Shown piece after piece: positions 27,572-36,297 of a stretch of DNA of 64,000 nucleotides. The notes below the pieces were generated by a model. The model was not told where the DNA came from, did not search any database, and saw only the letters and a program-made list of their open reading frames with translations. Position numbers and translations under genes: made by a program. Each line of letters opens with the position of its first letter. Position 1 is the first letter of the stretch. Origin of the DNA: Mesorhizobium sp. NZP2298 (GTDB lineage Bacteria > Pseudomonadota > Alphaproteobacteria > Rhizobiales > Rhizobiaceae). The DNA lies in contig NZ_CP033365.1 in the NCBI RefSeq assembly GCF_013170825.1, forward strand, positions 6,398,001 through 6,462,000, given 5' to 3'.

Positions 27572-28306
27572 ATGACGCATACCCCCGACATCACGCGGCC
27601 ACCTAAAGACCTGATCGACGCGCTAAGGGAGATCGGCGCCGCGACCGTTGCCGGCACGCTTGGCCATATGGGCTTCCGCAATCCGCATATGGTCGGACCG
27701 GTGGCGCAGAACCGCGGGAAGTCGATCGTCGGGCCGGCGCTGACGCTGCAGTTCCTGCCGCAACGGCCGGATCTCTTCAACGAGGGAGAATACGCCGATC
27801 CAGAGACACAACTGCACCGGCACGTGCTCTATCATGCGCAGGAAGGCGACGTGGTTGTGGTCGACGCGCGTGCCGACATGAGCTCGGGCGTCTTCGGCGA
27901 TATGATGTCCACATATTTCAAGGGCAGAGGCGGCGCCGGCATCGTCATCGACGGATGCATGCGCGACCGGCCCAACGTCGAGAAGCTCGATCTGCCGCTG
28001 TGGCTGCGCGGCTGGACCCCCAACTACCACGTGCAGACCAGCATCTATCCAAACGCCGTAAATGTTCCGATTGCCTGCGGCGGTGTCACGGTGATACCCG
28101 GCGATATCATCGTGGCCGACGACGACGGGGTGGTGGTAGTTCCAGTCGCAATGGCCTCAAAAGTGATTGAAGAATCGAAGAAGCATCACGATTGGGAAGA
28201 GTTTTCGCGACAGAAGCTCATGCAGGGCGCGCCGTTGCAACGCTACTATCCGCTGCATGACGATGCCCGCGCAGAATACGAGGAGTGGCGCAGCGCAAAG
28301 CGCTAG
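27572..28306 (+). CDS. RraA-fold protein (possible class II keto-acid aldolase), copy 2
   Basis: This 244-residue RraA-like protein is clearly paralogous to the one at 8164 (shared ISRPP/ITRPP opening, EY-DPE-QLHRHVLY, VVVDARAD, DGCMRD, VIPGDIIVADDDGVVVVP and the ending YYPL). The Arg-Asp pair of the aldolase branch is conserved. GGAGTCCATC precedes the ATG. It is the last gene of the system B operon. Two RraA-like paralogs, one in each transporter operon, suggest the same kind of reaction at the end of both routes, for example cleavage of a 2-keto-3-deoxy acid; this has not been shown. Confidence 0.86.
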   Translation: MTHTPDITRPPKDLIDALREIGAATVAGTLGHMGFRNPHMVGPVAQNRGKSIVGPALTLQFLPQRPDLFNEGEYADPETQLHRHVLYHAQEGDVVVVDARADMSSGVFGDMMSTYFKGRGGAGIVIDGCMRDRPNVEKLDLPLWLRGWTPNYHVQTSIYPNAVNVPIACGGVTVIPGDIIVADDDGVVVVPVAMASKVIEESKKHHDWEEFSRQKLMQGAPLQRYYPLHDDARAEYEEWRSAKR

Positions 28307-28363
28307 ATGTTTGATCCCAGGCTTTGATGGTTCATCATTGACGTCCGAATAAAAGGATGCGCT

Positions 28364-28471
28364 GTGGGCCAGGTTCTGCATGGGAGCGCCACAACGACAG
28401 AGGCGATCCGTCGAGCGATACAACATAGTCAAGCGAGCCTGAGGGCGCTTTCGAAGCGCTATGGCATCAAT
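28364..28471 (+). pseudogene. IS481-type transposase fragment (N-terminal 36 codons)
   Basis: The frame opens with GTG at 28364 after AAAAGGATGCGCT and encodes MGQVLHGSATTTEAIRRAI, then a helix-turn-helix ending LSKRYGIN. This matches the N-terminus of IS481-family transposases. The similarity stops abruptly at about 28471, where an IS110-type fragment begins on the other strand. Everything after the N-terminal helix-turn-helix, including the DDE domain, is absent. It is a remnant, not a functional element. Confidence 0.75.
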
Positions 28472-28474
28472 CCC

Positions 28475-28773
28475 CCCGAGTGCGTCGGCAGCGTCGGTCT
28501 TGTCGCGCTGCGCCGCCATCGTGACGCGCACATGCCTGGTTTCCAAGCACATTGCCGGCAGGCCGAGCCTGGCCAGTTCAGGCTGCAGTCAGGGTGACAG
28601 CGAGCTGGCTTCGCGGCCGACCCGCCGCAGCCGCGCCACAAACGGTTTCAGCGCCTTCCAGGTCGCTTCCGCATCCGTCACCACCGTGCTCTTCAGATGC
28701 ACCGCGCGGTCTCGTTGACGACGCACACCGCAGTCTCGTCGATCGCCACGTCCAGTCCACAAAGGAATTCCAT
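28475..28773 (-). pseudogene. IS110-type transposase fragment, disrupted
   Basis: ATG at 28773 follows AGGAGGCGGACG and encodes MEFLCGLDVAIDETAVCVV, the conserved N-terminus of IS110-family transposases with the first DEDD Asp. The frame stops after 26 codons (TGA at 28693-28695). The similarity continues in another frame as STVVTDAEATWKALKPFV, is broken by a TGA where the family has Trp (LSP-stop-LQPELARLG), and resumes with LETRHVRVTMAAQRDKTDAAD. It ends at the IS481 junction. There is thus one frameshift, one nonsense change and a 3' truncation. Confidence 0.75.
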
Positions 28774-29738
28774 CGTCCGCCTCCTGCGCTCTTTGACAAG
28801 AGCAGAATGGTCACTCCAGTCGCCACCCCTCGCCAGCGGCACCGCAGCAGACGCACAGGTTTGCTGTCCAGCCTGGCACCTGCCCCGATTACGGGCCGCA
28901 ATCCCTCGTCGCACCGAAGTGCGATGGCGCAAGAAGCTGCCTATCGTTGCGATAGGTCGAAGGCTTCCTGCAAACTCTGCTGCAGATGGGCGGATAGCCA
29001 AATCCGATGCACTCACACCACGCGGTCCGTCCGATTTCCATATGAGCGCCGTTTGATCGGAGACGCTTTGGCCGTTTCGCGCTCTGGAGTCGCAAAGCCC
29101 AGGCGTTCAGCTCTGACGCAGATTGCAGATTTGTGAGCATGGGCTGGAGGCAGACGCACACCTGCAGCTGCAGGTAGGCGTTGCGCAGCTATGCCCTTTT
29201 CTCACCAACTCGATATCGTTGGCCGAACAGATGGTCCTGCGGGAGCGGCCGGCGCCTCCATTGGGGTGATTGGGCGAAGGCGCCGGCCTACCGGGGCGCA
29301 CCGTTGGGGCAACGCGCTCCGATTTCAGGAGAGATTTGTATTTTCGAAGGGCTTGGATTCCCAACCCTTAAGTCACATTGTCTCGGCGGCAACCCATCCC
29401 AGCCGCTCGAAAAAGGGCGACAGCCTCGAAGCGCCGTCCATACCCTCCGCGCTGACACAACGTGCCAGATGTCGGCGCCTAAGTGATTGCCATTCGGCAT
29501 CGAATCGAACACGCATTTTGCATGTCGGTTTCGAGAAAACACTTACATGGGTTGGTCTTGCGGGGATGGAATTCGTCGTTGACTACGCGGTCGCCGTTTG
29601 GGGAACGTGTTAAGCGCCCCTCGCCGCTGCGACCGAAAGGAAGACAGCGAACCCATTCAGCGGGCGGCTCGATGCTTAAAGATGAGTTGATTTAATCGCC
29701 CTTGAGATGAACGACCAGCTTCGATCGCCTCGCTTCCA
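28774..29738. other. Gene-poor stretch after IS remnants
   Basis: No open frame here has both a ribosome-binding site and protein-like composition. Two inverted repeats are visible: a perfect 16-bp palindrome ACCTGCAGCTGCAGGT (29160-29175), and GGCCGGCGCCT (29247-29257) with its exact complement AGGCGCCGGCC (29278-29288), loop 20 nt. Neither has a T-tract. The stretch is most likely decayed mobile-element DNA. Confidence 0.5.
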
Positions 29739-30440
29739 TCAAGGGCAGATGTAAGCAGGGTCAAACTCCGCCAGCTCCCGCAACCGCTGGGGCTGAAGTA
29801 TCTCCAAATGATGCTTGTGAAGGGTGATCAACCCGTCCTGGCGCATCTGCTGCAGGACGCGGTTGAGGTGAACACCGCTCATTCCCGTAGCGTCAGCCAG
29901 AACCTCATGGGTCAATGGCAGATCGAAGGAATGATCCCCCACAAGATCGACGCGGCGAAGGCGAGCATGCAACTCGCAAAAGAGATGTGCCAGATGTGTC
30001 GATTTCTCGTGCCGCCCCATATAGGCCAGCCAAACTCGCAAAGTTGCCTGTTCGATCAAGGCGATGCTTATGAAGGCTTTGGCGAGGTTGGGATGGCGAG
30101 CTATCGCCGCAGTCACCGCGTGCCGGTTCAAAACCGTAACCACAGTCGGGGTCAGTGCGGCCACACGTCCGACAGAACCTTTCCCCAACGCCGACAAGTC
30201 GCACAAGTCGCCGACGATCAGAAGATCGGTAATCTGCCGGGCTCCGTCCTTGAAAGAAACGGAGCGGGCGGCCCAGCCCTCCGACATTATGTGAAGCTCT
30301 GGAGTATCCTCCTCGGAATCAAAGATGGTCTCGCCGCGCCTGTAGTCCCTTGTGCTCGTTATCGCCCTCGCCAAGGCATCTCGCTCGGCTTCGCCCAACG
30401 CTATCCTGCGCATTCGCTTAACCAAAGCGTCCAACGACAA
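29739..30440 (-). CDS. Crp/Fnr family transcriptional regulator (1)
   Basis: About 233 residues: a cyclic-nucleotide-binding-like beta-roll (RRGETIFDSEEDTPELHIMSEGWAAR), a dimer helix, and a C-terminal winged helix with LTHEVLADATGMSGVHLNRVLQQ. The four N-terminal Cys of oxygen-sensing Fnr are absent, so it is not an Fe-S Fnr. The frame is open to 30569, but the upstream part would read through an FNR-type box, so the start is probably the TTG at 30440 (after GGAGTGATC) or GTG at 30449. It could couple redox or oxygen status to nearby genes. The second Crp/Fnr gene at 54413 is related but distinct. Confidence 0.82.
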   Translation of the reverse strand: MSLDALVKRMRRIALGEAERDALARAITSTRDYRRGETIFDSEEDTPELHIMSEGWAARSVSFKDGARQITDLLIVGDLCDLSALGKGSVGRVAALTPTVVTVLNRHAVTAAIARHPNLAKAFISIALIEQATLRVWLAYMGRHEKSTHLAHLFCELHARLRRVDLVGDHSFDLPLTHEVLADATGMSGVHLNRVLQQMRQDGLITLHKHHLEILQPQRLRELAEFDPAYICP

Positions 30441-30515
30441 AACGATCACTCCGACGTTACAGCCAACGAATGTCTGGGAGGCTGACAAAGATAAATCGCA
30501 CCAGGGCCGCTCCCC

Positions 30516-30529
30516 TTGACTCAGATCAA
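30516..30529. promoter_or_regulatory. FNR/FixK-type box upstream of Crp/Fnr gene
   Basis: TTGACTCAGATCAA has the exact TTGA-N6-TCAA arms of FNR/FixK/Anr boxes. It lies 76 nt upstream of the proposed start of the Crp/Fnr regulator, a usual distance for activation, and points to regulation by a Crp/Fnr protein, perhaps itself. Confidence 0.6.
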
Positions 30530-32060
30530 CCCCAATTGATAGCCCCGCAGACAAGGACCCTCCAGACACGCGCCGGCGGATTCAAACATTGCGATATGGT
30601 CGCGCCGAATTGGTTGCATTCAAACGATTTTTGCGACGCTATCTCTATGCCCCTCATCGGTGATCGTGGGAGGAAATCATGGGATCGCCCGAGCACGCAG
30701 TCGAGAGTTCGCCTTGTTCTTCTACCGCCACTCATAGCCAGTGCGGGATTGGCGACTGCTCACCACATCGATGAATTCCTGCCGCGCCCCATGAATCGAC
30801 GCTGTGAGCCCGCTGCTCCGTTAGCGGCCGTGTTGTCGCGACGTGAGACGCAATCCGGGAAAGGGCTAACCGACTGCAAGTCTTATCCCAGTCATAATGA
30901 TTGCAAGCGTAAGAACGGTAGCGATTAGCCATGGGCGCGCGCGGTACCGGCTTAGCCACGGAGCTGGGCCAAGTTTGGCCCTGACGGATGGCTGAGCGCC
31001 GCGGCGCGGCGGCTCCATCACAACGTTCTGGCTGCAGCTTTGGCCAACAAGCTCGCGCGCATTGCGTAGAACGTGCTTTCCACGGTCGTTCGTTTGCGGG
31101 CGAATTCGAGCCGCACATGCGGTCAGCGTCGTGATGCGTGATTGTTGATGTTCCTGCCACGGTCTGCGAGGTGACTTGAAACGGATGGCACAGCGGTCTC
31201 CTTGGCGCGCCTGAGACTTGGATGCACGCATGGCCGACAGAGGCCTGCCACATAGGAAGATCAGGTGTGTGCGGATTACGATGATGGCCCGGAGCACCGG
31301 GCCCATGCCAGCGGCGCCGTGGCTGACACACACCCTTGCTGCCCCTCTAGGCGCCTGCTGGCGATTGATGATGGTTCGGCTGATATCGATTCCTTGGCAC
31401 TGGAATCATGGCAACGTTGGGCACTCGCAGAGGCAGACAGGATCGATTCAGTACGGTCTGGTAAAAATCTGACACATCTCAGGCTGTCGTGCTAGCAAGT
31501 CGACCGCCGCAGCTGCCGCCTAATCTAGGTTAGCCTAAGGAAGAACATTCCATAGACGTTCGCGGAACCAAAGCGATCCGCTCAGACCTTGGTAATCAAG
31601 AGTGTAAGACCTTGGTCCTGCGGCATAACCAAGAGGAGGGAAAGCCAGGAATACCTTCGATTTGACTTCGCGAACTGCACCCTCGTTATCGACGCAGTGG
31701 CCTAAGTCTGGAGGGGGGCTATCCTTAAGCCTAGTTTGGGCAGCGTAACAGATATGATAGCGGCGCCACCAGCGATGAGCCACAGTCATCCTCATGCCCT
31801 CCGGCATGCATCGCGAGCGCAAGGAGGGTAGGACTCTCCAGATAGCTGCTCAATCCCCGTTGCCGCAACAATCATCCTATAAGACTAGAGCCAACTTGCT
31901 CCTTTTAGAGGAGCCTCTTCCCCTGTGTTTCCGTTGACAAATAGCTACCACCCGATACGCTTTTTCACAACCAAACTGAAACTTGTGACGGTTTTTCCGA
32001 TACTGTCCGTGCATTGGATGAAGGCCGTCGACGGGTTCGACACTACTATCAGGTGAACGG
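30530..32060. other. 1.5-kb region without convincing genes
   Basis: Many short frames cross this stretch but none is recognisable over its length. At 30679 an ATG after GGGAGGAAATC starts a 31-codon frame with no clear similarity. At 31265-31495 a plus-strand frame ends with LESWQRWALAEADRIDSVRSG, which resembles the C-terminus of a protein type I recall from rhizobial genomes, so it may be a decayed gene end. A 95-codon minus-strand frame at 31535-31822 has no recognised motif. I cannot support a functional gene. Confidence 0.4.
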
Positions 32061-33218
32061 TTGTTGGATATTGAAAAGCGGCACGGTCCACAGGCGGCGG
32101 GAAGAGTTGGATCGACTTGTTCAGAGCCCTTCGGGGCTGCCGCCGTTGGTCGTCCACTCTTTGAAAACTCGCTATCGATATTGAACCGGACTGGTGCTTG
32201 GCATATAGCCAAGGACCTTTGCCAGGAGTTCGTACCAGAGCACGCACGGGTTCGGTATTGGAGACTTGGCGCGATAGCTCCCGAAGGGCTGGCGCGCAAG
32301 ATCGCGGCCAGGCTGATGATGCTGGAAATCAGTTGGCTTAAGGACAGCCAATATTGCTTGATCGGCAGCAAAGCCGCGGGTGGCAACAGCCGGATCTTTC
32401 TCGATCCGCTCTTTGTGCTGAGATCAGAGCTGGCTGAAAAAGATATCGTGCTCTGCCATGACGTCGGCCCTTTGAGCCACAGCTACCTCTATGACTCTGT
32501 AACCGTCGAGAATTACCGTGTCGCCTATGAAAAAATCCGCAGGCACAGGCCCGGGATTGTTTTCGTCAGCGATTGGTCGAAGGACAATTTCGTTTCCATC
32601 TATGGGTCAAACTTCCGATTCCTGACCACCATTCCGCTATACGTGCGCACGGGCCTGTTTGAGGGGTCGCTGGAAGCTCTTCCTGGTGTCGACGGGCCAT
32701 TCTTCTTGACTGTCGGCGCCTTTGAAACACGTAAGAACCAGATCACGGCGCTTGAGGCCTATCGAGACGGCGGGTTCTACAAGCAAGGTATCAAATACGT
32801 GCTTTGCGGCTCGCGAGGCGAAGGCCGCGAGAAGATCGTCGATCTTGCGAAATCGATACCAGGGACGGTGTTGCCGGGATATGTGGCGGACAGCCAGTTG
32901 CGCTGGCTCTACGCGAAAGCAGAGGCATTCATTCTGCCGAGCCTTCTGGAAGGGTTTGGCATGCCCGCCTTGGAGGCGGCCCATATGGGCCTCTTACCGA
33001 TCGTCTCCGAGGGAAGTGCATTGGTGGAAGCGGTGGAAGGCGTATGCGTGCAAGTCCCTCCAAAAGACACGACTGCAATCGGACAGGCGATGCGGCGAGC
33101 CCTTTCACGCAGTTCGAGCGAAAAGGCACGGGCCAGCCGCGAACTGCGGGACGTTGCCTCGCGCGCTTCGAAACAGCGCTTCCTGCAGGGCTGGAGAAGC
33201 CTGCTGCTGGGCGGATAA
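32061..33218 (+). CDS. GT4-type glycosyltransferase (1)
   Basis: This 385-residue retaining glycosyltransferase has a GT-B fold. The C-terminal nucleotide-sugar domain is clear: TVGAFETRKNQ, LCGSRGEG, PGYVADSQLRWLYAKAEAFILPSLLEGFGMPALEA, with the conserved Glu-X7-Glu of the GT4 family (EGFGMPALE). The N-terminal acceptor domain (GRPLFENSLSILNRTGAWHIAKDL) is related to those of the two GT4 genes at 39514 and 40973. The apparent start is TTG at 32061, after GGTGAACGG; other starts cannot be excluded. It probably adds one sugar to the lipid-linked repeat unit on the cytoplasmic face. Confidence 0.85.
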   Translation: MLDIEKRHGPQAAGRVGSTCSEPFGAAAVGRPLFENSLSILNRTGAWHIAKDLCQEFVPEHARVRYWRLGAIAPEGLARKIAARLMMLEISWLKDSQYCLIGSKAAGGNSRIFLDPLFVLRSELAEKDIVLCHDVGPLSHSYLYDSVTVENYRVAYEKIRRHRPGIVFVSDWSKDNFVSIYGSNFRFLTTIPLYVRTGLFEGSLEALPGVDGPFFLTVGAFETRKNQITALEAYRDGGFYKQGIKYVLCGSRGEGREKIVDLAKSIPGTVLPGYVADSQLRWLYAKAEAFILPSLLEGFGMPALEAAHMGLLPIVSEGSALVEAVEGVCVQVPPKDTTAIGQAMRRALSRSSSEKARASRELRDVASRASKQRFLQGWRSLLLGG

Positions 33219-33233
33219 ATCGAGTCCGGACGT

Positions 33234-33524
33234 TTGGTGAAGGCGCGGGCATACCTCGCCTGTGGGTCAGAGGCCCAAAAGGGGGCAGGCCGCGCGATAC
33301 CAGAATGGCAATGCCTTCCACCGCAAGCCTGCATTGAACAGCCCGCCCCAGTGCCAGAGCCAATGGTGCGGCACACGGCTGCGGAGATCGCGCGCAAACT
33401 TCCCGAAGAGGCCGCGACTGCAGTGGAGGCCTACGAAAGCAGTCGTTCCATTTTCCGGGATCGTTGGCAAAACGACTTGAGTGAAGCATTGGCTCGGGCG
33501 CTGGGTAGCGTTCCGGTCCCCTAG
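33234..33524 (+). CDS. Short hypothetical ORF
   Basis: A 96-codon frame fills the gap between the GT4 gene and the convergent membrane protein gene, overlapping the latter's end by 4 nt. Its second half (TAAEIARKLPEEAATAVEAYES, then FRDRWQNDLSEALARAL) reads like an amphipathic helical protein, and an internal ATG at 33363 could start a 53-residue version. No ribosome-binding site or known family supports it. Confidence 0.25.
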   Translation: MVKARAYLACGSEAQKGAGRAIPEWQCLPPQACIEQPAPVPEPMVRHTAAEIARKLPEEAATAVEAYESSRSIFRDRWQNDLSEALARALGSVPVP

Positions 33525-34963
33525 GCAGCATCGATAGCAGGCATGGGCTGTGCCGTCTGATAGCGATTGCGTCTTTCAAAACCCGCTGCCATGCGTAAGG
33601 CGCTGACCCTGGTGGCAGAGACAACAGCGATTGCGATGAAGAAGAGGGGGCCAGGGTCGGCGCTGCCGCCTGACACCGAGTTGGCAATTATGCCGGCGAA
33701 GGCGGCGTTCCTGATGCTCAATGCGACTGCAGCCGTCTCAGGCGCCACCCATTGTTGCACCCCGCTCAATCCCCGGGTCAGGACACCGAGCAGCATGGCC
33801 AGCATCAGAGACCCAAAGAAGCCAAGCTGGGACAGAACCGCGATCGGCCAGCTTGATGCCCTGGAACTGCCGAAGCCGACGCCAAGGCCACTGGTGTCGA
33901 CGAAGGACTGCAGGCTCTTGAGGTTCCAATAGGTGCGCTCATGCCCCGAGGCGGAATCGGCTTTGTTGATGATGGTGCTGTTGATGAGCCTGACGAAGGG
34001 ATCCAGCGCGTCGGCCCTGTAGAGGCTGACGCCCAAAACAGCGGCCACGCCCAGCACCATCAGGACGGTGATCAATATCTCCTCCCGCTCGACTCGTCCC
34101 CTGAGAACTGATGCCAACATTGAGAGGGCGACCGGAATACACAGCAAAGTGAGGCCAAGATAGGCGGTCGAGGATGTCGACAGGATGGTCAGGAAAAGCA
34201 GAATGGCCGCAAGCCACTGGGCGAGACGAGACCTGGTCTTTCTCCAATATGTAAAGGAGAATGCCAGGCAGGCCAGGGAGGCGCCGGCAAACGAAGAGGC
34301 CTCGGAAAAAGGTCCTGTGATACGTGCGAAACCGGCCTCGTAAGCGTTGCTTATGATCGCATAGTTGGCGGTTCTGATCGGGGCGAGTACGTCGCCCACG
34401 CCGGCATTCTTGCTGACGAAATCAAGCAGCCCCATGCCGGCATGTAGGCCGCACCACAAGAAGAACCCACGGCGTAGCTGGTCTATCCTGTCGGCGTGCA
34501 GCAACAGGGTGCAAAGCGCGATGGTCGTTAGGCCACCGAGAATGAAATAGCCTGTCTGAGAGGTATTGCCTGAAACCGGAGCCAGCGAAGCTTCCACGAC
34601 GGTGCCGCGGATTTTCGACTGAACAAAGACAGCCGTCTGCCCGGCGAAAAACCTTGGAAACAGCCACGCTCCAATGATTGCGTAAACCATGACGCCCGCA
34701 AGGATCCAGACTGGGCGGATGCTCCCAAACACGCGTCCTAAGTCGAGCCATATATGTCGTCTGGCAGCGACGGCAGCGACGAGCAGAGCCTCGAACATGG
34801 TGTAGATGAGCGGAGATGACCCACCCAAAAAAGTCAGGGTCATGACGGCCGTGGCGCCGAATGCCTGGGAAGCAATCAGCCCAACAATCAGCATTCCTCG
34901 GGAATAGTATGCAATGATCAGAATAGCCGCGCACACCAGCAGACCCGGTAAAGAAACCTGCAT
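33521..34963 (-). CDS. Wzy/O-antigen ligase-like polysaccharide polymerase
   Basis: This 480-residue inner-membrane protein has about ten to twelve hydrophobic segments and a large periplasmic loop between about residues 300 and 370, with YWNLKSLQSFVDTSGLGVGFGSSR. That loop is typical of the O-antigen ligase/Wzy polymerase group, which joins lipid-linked repeat units in the periplasm. Specific residues that would tell polymerase from ligase cannot be read. GAGAGG lies 11 nt before the ATG at 34963. Its place among exopolysaccharide genes makes polymerase the best guess. Confidence 0.82.
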   Translation of the reverse strand: MQVSLPGLLVCAAILIIAYYSRGMLIVGLIASQAFGATAVMTLTFLGGSSPLIYTMFEALLVAAVAARRHIWLDLGRVFGSIRPVWILAGVMVYAIIGAWLFPRFFAGQTAVFVQSKIRGTVVEASLAPVSGNTSQTGYFILGGLTTIALCTLLLHADRIDQLRRGFFLWCGLHAGMGLLDFVSKNAGVGDVLAPIRTANYAIISNAYEAGFARITGPFSEASSFAGASLACLAFSFTYWRKTRSRLAQWLAAILLFLTILSTSSTAYLGLTLLCIPVALSMLASVLRGRVEREEILITVLMVLGVAAVLGVSLYRADALDPFVRLINSTIINKADSASGHERTYWNLKSLQSFVDTSGLGVGFGSSRASSWPIAVLSQLGFFGSLMLAMLLGVLTRGLSGVQQWVAPETAAVALSIRNAAFAGIIANSVSGGSADPGPLFFIAIAVVSATRVSALRMAAGFERRNRYQTAQPMPAIDAA

Positions 34964-35471
34964 TGCTGATTGAGCCTCTCTCCCAGTTGGTCATGCTAAC
35001 GTTGACGAAGACGCTATCCGATGATGCATCATTCGACAGGCGCATAGCTTGGGCAAGAGAGCCAAACGGCGTAGTCCCGCGTTCCGCAGGAAGCCGTAGC
35101 CCGGAGCAGCGGCAGATCCACGGTGCAGCGTTATGCTTGTCGGTGAACCTGATAAAAAGGGCTGCCAGCCATGGGTGCCAAGTGCCGAGTTATTCGCTTG
35201 GACTAGAGAAGCACGCGCGGCCTATGGCCAACACGTCTGGAATAGTTCGAGACGCCGGCCTTTCGGATTCCGGCCTACCCCTTCCTGCAAACGGCTAATT
35301 GGCAAACGCCCACTAAAGAACGCCTCGACGGCGATAAATGTCACGCTTATACACAGTCTGCGGGCAAGCTTATGCTTACAATCGTGAAATGTCGTGTTAA
35401 TTGGAGAATGTCAGGAGCTCTTGGCAACGGGGTGGGTTCTCCGGAGTTCCATATTGAGGAGGATAAGCGGT
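34964..35471. other. Intergenic region, nothing recognised
   Basis: About 500 bases between the divergent polymerase gene and the small gene at 35472. Short frames are present without ribosome-binding sites. No inverted repeat or known motif stood out. Confidence 0.4.
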
Positions 35472-35690
35472 ATGACCACCCAGGTTATACATGGCGCATT
35501 TAGCCCTAAGCAGATGAAGCAACTCAGGGAAATTTATGAACGGGCGCGGGCTGTGACCGCCCAGTATCCTGAATCCCACGTTGCCAACAAAGCCGCCAAG
35601 AAGTTGATCGATGCCTTCGAAACCGTGACCTGCAGCGATGCAAAGGGTAGGCGGTGGCTGAGTGAGACGGATCCCCAGGGAAACGCCTGA
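35472..35690 (+). CDS. Small conserved-looking protein of unknown function (72 aa)
   Basis: The ATG at 35472 follows GAGGAGGATAAGCGGT, a very strong ribosome-binding site, and the gene is followed 29 nt later by a perfect-looking terminator. The 72-residue product (MTTQVIHGAFSPKQMKQLRE start) is helical, soluble and charged, with IYERARAVTAQYPESH and KKLIDAFET. I do not recognise the family. The frame is open 26 codons further upstream but without a signal. Its own promoter and terminator suggest a monocistronic gene. Confidence 0.75.
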   Translation: MTTQVIHGAFSPKQMKQLREIYERARAVTAQYPESHVANKAAKKLIDAFETVTCSDAKGRRWLSETDPQGNA

Positions 35691-35718
35691 GGTCCAAGCG
35701 TCAATTCCAGGAGTATCT

Positions 35719-35756
35719 ATCCGCCTGTCAGCCGATGCTGGCAGGCGGATTTTTTT
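35719..35756 (+). terminator. Rho-independent terminator
   Basis: ATCCGCCTGTCAGC (35719-35732) pairs with GCTGGCAGGCGGAT (35737-35750) with one G-U pair and a CGAT loop, followed by a run of T to 35756. It ends the transcript of the 72-residue gene. Confidence 0.9.
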
Positions 35757-35781
35757 CGCTGTCCTGGCGCGCCGCTCCTAC

Positions 35782-35838
35782 AAAGCGATAGGGGAGCCAC
35801 TGGGGCGGGCGAGTGGCTCCCCTATCCTGTCTCGCTTT
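35782..35838. repeat. Large perfect hairpin without T-tract
   Basis: ATAGGGGAGCCACT (35788-35801) and its exact complement AGTGGCTCCCCTAT (35812-35825) flank a 10-nt G-rich loop; one more G-C pair extends the stem. An outer pair AAAGCGA (35782-35788)/TCGCTTT (35832-35838) overlaps the arm base. It is 25 nt after the terminator and belongs to no gene. It may be a structured small RNA, a REP-like element or a minus-strand terminator without T-run. Confidence 0.7.
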
Positions 35839-36297
35839 ATCCGCAGACAGACCGCGTAAGCCTGGGCAGACGCTGGCAAATCCATGCTCGTCTTGGCCCA
35901 CATATGTCGTCAACGAAGCCTTTGGGGTAAGACGACAGAGGCCTGTCTGCCTAGCTTCCGCCTATCGGATGAACATGGCGGCTCCGCCAATCTCGAACTA
36001 ATTGCATGTTGGATTCATGAACCGAGCGTATCGGCCAGCTCCGGTTGCCCGCGCAATTGGCGAGACTCCTTGGAAGCAAGTAAATAAATTTACCGAAAAT
36101 TAATTTAGATTAGCTCCCGCTTGTACAGCATAAACTACTCAATTCTGGGTGGCATAGGGGAGAAAACGATGAGCGTCTGAGCTGGAGAGATTCGGCTAGG
36201 CCTTCACGGGCAGAAAACTTCAAAAAAATCAGGAATTTGAGGGGGTTATGACGGCCGCCAGAAGGTCGTCTTGTGTGGGCAAAATTGGGGTATTAGT
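35839..36297. promoter_or_regulatory. AT-rich upstream region of the LuxR-type gene
   Basis: About 460 bases without a gene. The part from 36080 to 36130 is unusually AT-rich for this window (AAATAAATTTACCGAAAATT and onward), which fits a promoter or regulator-binding region. No clear -35/-10 pair or repeat could be fixed. Confidence 0.4.

Noticed and set aside
29160..29175. 16-bp palindrome ACCTGCAGCTGCAGGT as an operator
   Set aside because: It is built of overlapping CTGCAG/CAGCTG units in decayed DNA with no gene start within a useful distance, so I give it no regulatory meaning.
30866..31333. 155-codon minus-strand frame as a possible gene
   Set aside because: No ribosome-binding site and no family were found, and overlapping frames of similar length exist on both strands. 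The sequence looks like non-coding or decayed DNA.
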